A stretch of 64,000 nucleotides of DNA. It comes from Aedoeadaptatus coxii. GTDB lineage: Bacteria; Bacillota; Clostridia; Tissierellales; Peptoniphilaceae. Below, in pieces: positions 61,092-64,000 of the stretch. The notes under the pieces are model-generated. The model made no database searches. It saw nothing but the letters and a program-made list of their open reading frames with translations, and had not been told where the DNA came from. The position numbers and the translations under genes were made by a program. Position 1 is the first letter of the stretch; each line of letters begins with the position of its first letter. Where the stretch lies: positions 3,943-67,942 of the forward strand of contig NZ_KQ960172.1 of NCBI RefSeq assembly GCF_001553115.1. Reading direction: 5' to 3'.

Positions 61092-62441
61092 TTATTTCAT
61101 TGTAAGAAAGCTGGCATATGCTTTATAAGTGGAGTAAATGTCCGCTTTAGACGCTACTTCATAGGGTGCATGCATGGAGAATAGTGCCGTGCCGAGGTCG
61201 ACAACTTCCGCCCCCGTTTCGGCGAGGATGTAGGCTACGGTTCCGCCGCCGCCTTCGTCGACTTTACCCATTTCTCCAACTTGCCATATCACGCCGTCTT
61301 CGTCGAATTTCTTGCGAAGTGCGGCTAAAAATTCCGCATTGGCATCACTCGTTCCGCTCTTTCCTCTGGCGCCGGTGTATTTCATCATGCACACTCCTTC
61401 GCCTAATTGAGCGGCATTTAATTTGTCCATAACCTCCGGATAATTCGGATCCATGGCCGCCGTTACATCGGCGGAAAGCACATAGCTGTTAGCAAGGGCG
61501 CGATTAATGGCAAGGTGATCATCGTTTCCCATGGCATGAAGCACTTCACCGAGAGCATTTTTAAAGTAATTGGCGCTCATGGAAGTGTTTCCTACGGAGC
61601 CGATCTCTTCTTTATCGGCAAAAATAGCGACGCAAGTTTTCTCGCGGTCTTTCCCGTCGACAAAGGCGCGCAAAGATGCGTAGGAACAAACGCGGTCGTC
61701 TTGCCCGTAGCCTGCGATCATGCTGCGATCAAATCCTAAATCGCGAGCGGAAAAGGCGGGTACAACTTCCAGTTCGGAAACGGTAAAATCATCTTCTTCG
61801 ATGCCGTATTTTTCCTTAAGAAGAGCGAGAAGCGCTTCTTTTACGTTCACTTCCCCGGGCTTGTGACCCACGAGAACATTTAATTTTTCACCGATAATAC
61901 CCTCGGCCAAGGTTTTACTGTTTTGTGATTTGCTCAAATGGGGCAAGAGGTCGGTAATCGTAAAAATAGGATCTTCCGGATCGCTTCCCACATGGACGTC
62001 CACTTTTGTACCGTCTTTTCTAAACATCACGCCGTGAATGGCGAGAGGAATGGCAGTCCATTGGTATTTTTTAATGCCGCCGTAATAGTGAGTCTTTAAA
62101 AGGGCTACATTGTTTTCTTCGTAAAGGGGATTAGGTTTAACGTCCAAACGAGGGGAATCGATGTGGCTTGCAATAATGGCCATGCCCTTTTCCGGATTCT
62201 CCCCGATGTCGAAGAGCATAATGGATTTGCCTTTATTGTTGACGTATACGCGGTCGCCTCTTCCCAATTTCTCCACGTCGTCCAGATTGTTATAACCGGC
62301 TTTTTCTGCGATGCGCATTATTTCCGCAACTGCCATACGTTCGGTTTTGGAACGATCCAAAAATGTTTTATAATCTTCTGAAAATGCCGCTATGTCCTTT
62401 TGAACATCGGGTAATTTCCAGTAACTTTTTATTTTTTCCAT
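61092..62441 (-). CDS. M18-family aminopeptidase
   Basis: This 449-residue zinc peptidase has the metal motifs ASHIDSPRLD, YGQDDRVCSYAS, FADKEEIGSVGNTSM and the C-terminal SMHAPYEVASKADIY, matching the M18/aspartyl aminopeptidase family. It cleaves N-terminal (often acidic) residues from peptides in the cytoplasm. The sequence is visibly richer in G+C than the ICE, so it is chromosomal. GAAAGGAATTGCT precedes the ATG. Confidence 0.93.
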   Translation of the reverse strand: MEKIKSYWKLPDVQKDIAAFSEDYKTFLDRSKTERMAVAEIMRIAEKAGYNNLDDVEKLGRGDRVYVNNKGKSIMLFDIGENPEKGMAIIASHIDSPRLDVKPNPLYEENNVALLKTHYYGGIKKYQWTAIPLAIHGVMFRKDGTKVDVHVGSDPEDPIFTITDLLPHLSKSQNSKTLAEGIIGEKLNVLVGHKPGEVNVKEALLALLKEKYGIEEDDFTVSELEVVPAFSARDLGFDRSMIAGYGQDDRVCSYASLRAFVDGKDREKTCVAIFADKEEIGSVGNTSMSANYFKNALGEVLHAMGNDDHLAINRALANSYVLSADVTAAMDPNYPEVMDKLNAAQLGEGVCMMKYTGARGKSGTSDANAEFLAALRKKFDEDGVIWQVGEMGKVDEGGGGTVAYILAETGAEVVDLGTALFSMHAPYEVASKADIYSTYKAYASFLTMK

Positions 62442-62453
62442 AGCAATTCCTTT

Positions 62454-64000
62454 CTATTTTGGTTCTTTAATACCGCTTCCTCGGTCATTCTCGCCTAAGC
62501 TGAGGTTCGATTCGGTGGTCGTCTTGCTCTTCGATTCCTTGGTATCCTCGTCACCGCCGTTTGTCGCCGTCGGCTTGTTGTAAAGCAAGCTGTGGCCGAG
62601 CATATGGGCCATCAGCCGCGTGGCAGGTTGGTTCATCTGACCTTCTTGGTCGAAGAAATCCGATTGTACTTTCGCCTCTTTGTACCAATCGACGATGTTG
62701 ACGTTTTTGTAATGGTCGGCGATTTGATGGAGAATTTTATTATTATTCTCTTCAAAATCATTGGGCGTTACGACGGATATAAAGTAAATAGGCTTGCCGT
62801 CGCCTGCTTCCACAATTGTCTTCACATTATTATAGTCTAATTTGATGTCGTTCCCCAATTGTAAAATAACAGGCCCTTCGCCGTGATAATCCTGAACCTG
62901 CTCTACATACCAAGCAGGGGTTAAATTGGAATCGCCGTGGATTCGAAGGGAAGGCATTAGCTTCAGGTAGGATTCTCTGGCAGCTCGAGCAGCGCTATCT
63001 CCTAAGAGGATACCCTCTACGTTTTGAAGTTTTCCGAGATCGTCGTTTGTCAATTTATACTTTGGCTGTTGAGCGTTTACCTGCTCGATGGCGGCCGCTA
63101 ATTCATCGGAGGGCTTGAATTTTTCCGTAATGGACGCTTCCTCTTTTTTCTTCGCCGTTTCGCTTTCTACGGTCTTGACGACTTGCTTTTCTTTTTTCGT
63201 AGACTTCATGATTTCAGTCGACTGGCTGTAGAAGCTTAGTGCGAGTATTATTCCTAAAATACCGCACATGGCGAGCAATACTTTGTTCTTCACCATTTGG
63301 CGCTTTTTGAAAAAGTAATAGGAAGCCTGACCCACAAAGAGGAGCAGAACGAGGCCGATCCATGTGGCCACAGTGACATTTAATCCCGTCCGCTCCGCCA
63401 GCTTACGCATAAAGAAAAACACGGGCATACTGTAGAGATAAAAGGAGTAGGATCGATCGCCTATAAACGTAAAGAGCGGAAAGTGAAAGACACTTTCAAA
63501 TGTTGTTTCGCCGCGGAAAAGTAAGAAGAGAAAGATGCTCAACAAAATTCCCGAAAACACTAATCCGCCGAAATAAGCCAAATTTTCTTCCGGCATGAAC
63601 AGGACGAAAATAACGAATAAAATCATAATGCCCAGCATGCCGATTTCACGGGTTTCAATCCGCAATTCTTTTTTAGAAAATACGCCGTAAGCCGCGACGG
63701 GCACGGGGATAAAAAAGCTGAACAGTCTACTGTCGGGCATATAAAAAATTCGGGATTCCGATAAATCCAATCCGCCGTATAAACCGAGCAAAAGAGCCGA
63801 AACGACGGAAAGAGCCGTTAATATAAAGGCTACGGAGATGATTTTTTGTTTGGTCTTCTTCCCCATAATCACCAGGGCAAAGATGAAATAACATTGCATT
63901 AACAGGGAGATAAACCATAAATGCCCAAAGGGCGATGGTTGGTGGATGCTTAAGGGATGGCCGTGAAAGCCTTGAAAGAGATTGTTGACAAAAAACACGG
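62454..64000 (-). CDS. OatA-like acyltransferase 3 + SGNH protein, C-terminal part
   Basis: The visible 515 residues contain the last membrane segments of an acyltransferase-3 domain (to about VLLAMCGILGIILALSF). A charged linker and an SGNH-type extracellular domain follow (GDSAARAARESYL, VILQLGND, near the end RLMAHMLGHSLLYN). Such proteins O-acetylate peptidoglycan and help resist lysozyme. The N-terminus is outside the window. It shares the direction of the aminopeptidase gene and lies 12 bases upstream of it. Confidence 0.85.
   Translation of the reverse strand, partial: VFFVNNLFQGFHGHPLSIHQPSPFGHLWFISLLMQCYFIFALVIMGKKTKQKIISVAFILTALSVVSALLLGLYGGLDLSESRIFYMPDSRLFSFFIPVPVAAYGVFSKKELRIETREIGMLGIMILFVIFVLFMPEENLAYFGGLVFSGILLSIFLFLLFRGETTFESVFHFPLFTFIGDRSYSFYLYSMPVFFFMRKLAERTGLNVTVATWIGLVLLLFVGQASYYFFKKRQMVKNKVLLAMCGILGIILALSFYSQSTEIMKSTKKEKQVVKTVESETAKKKEEASITEKFKPSDELAAAIEQVNAQQPKYKLTNDDLGKLQNVEGILLGDSAARAARESYLKLMPSLRIHGDSNLTPAWYVEQVQDYHGEGPVILQLGNDIKLDYNNVKTIVEAGDGKPIYFISVVTPNDFEENNNKILHQIADHYKNVNIVDWYKEAKVQSDFFDQEGQMNQPATRLMAHMLGHSLLYNKPTATNGGDEDTKESKSKTTTESNLSLGENDRGSGIKEPK

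Overview
The window is the DNA of a low-GC, Gram-positive anaerobe. The best guess is an anaerobic coccus of the Peptoniphilaceae/Tissierellia type, because copper-amine-oxidase-N (stalk) domains recur and the mobile backbone is of the Firmicute Tn1549/CTn5 style; the sequence does not fix the species. Only the right edge is clearly host chromosome: tRNA-Leu(CAA) at 60956-61042, an M18 aminopeptidase, and an OatA-like acyltransferase running off the edge. These genes are visibly richer in G+C than the rest.

From the tRNA leftwards to at least about 4.1 kb lies one integrative and conjugative element (ICE). Its right end has a tyrosine integrase facing the 3' end of tRNA-Leu, a divergent XRE / LexA-type (S24) repressor switch, and a set of small replication genes (55.6-58.3 kb) with two arrays of short direct repeats. 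Almost everything else is on the minus strand and reads leftwards as a long transfer operon: PcfB-like protein, a large coiled-coil surface protein, VirD4, Maff2, VirB6-like protein, PrgI, VirB4, a triple-domain wall hydrolase, DUF4315/DUF4366-type proteins, topoisomerase III, two SSB-like proteins, a 2850-residue methylase-helicase, then stalk/CAP secreted proteins and a ParB operon. The left end of the ICE (attL) is not recognisable in the window. Left of 4.1 kb are insertion-sequence remnants, another stalk protein and a response regulator / kinase / ABC module of uncertain membership.

The ICE is interrupted. A 17-kb mobilizable element (about 31.4-48.6 kb) carrying a large serine recombinase, a replisome-organizer protein, a MobA/MobL relaxase and an RSF1010-like oriT sits inside the small maff2 gene. 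The N-terminal and C-terminal halves of Maff2 lie 17 kb apart and are bounded by a 21-bp imperfect direct repeat. That element contains a DUF1016/YhcG-type nuclease, a truncated ABC exporter, a ClbS/DfsB protein, a broken SRPBCC gene and a relic of a second VirD4. It also carries a Tn916 remnant: int, xis, orf8, orf7, orf9, orf6 and tet(M) with its leader, but none of the Tn916 transfer genes. The arrangement is therefore chromosome > ICE > mobilizable element > Tn916 fragment.

Working together, the integrase/repressor module would control excision, the small Rep genes and repeat arrays would handle replication, and the VirD4/VirB4/VirB6/PrgI/hydrolase set would form a Gram-positive type IV secretion channel. 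The only relaxase visible is the one in the nested element. Tetracycline resistance by ribosomal protection is the clearest cargo phenotype.
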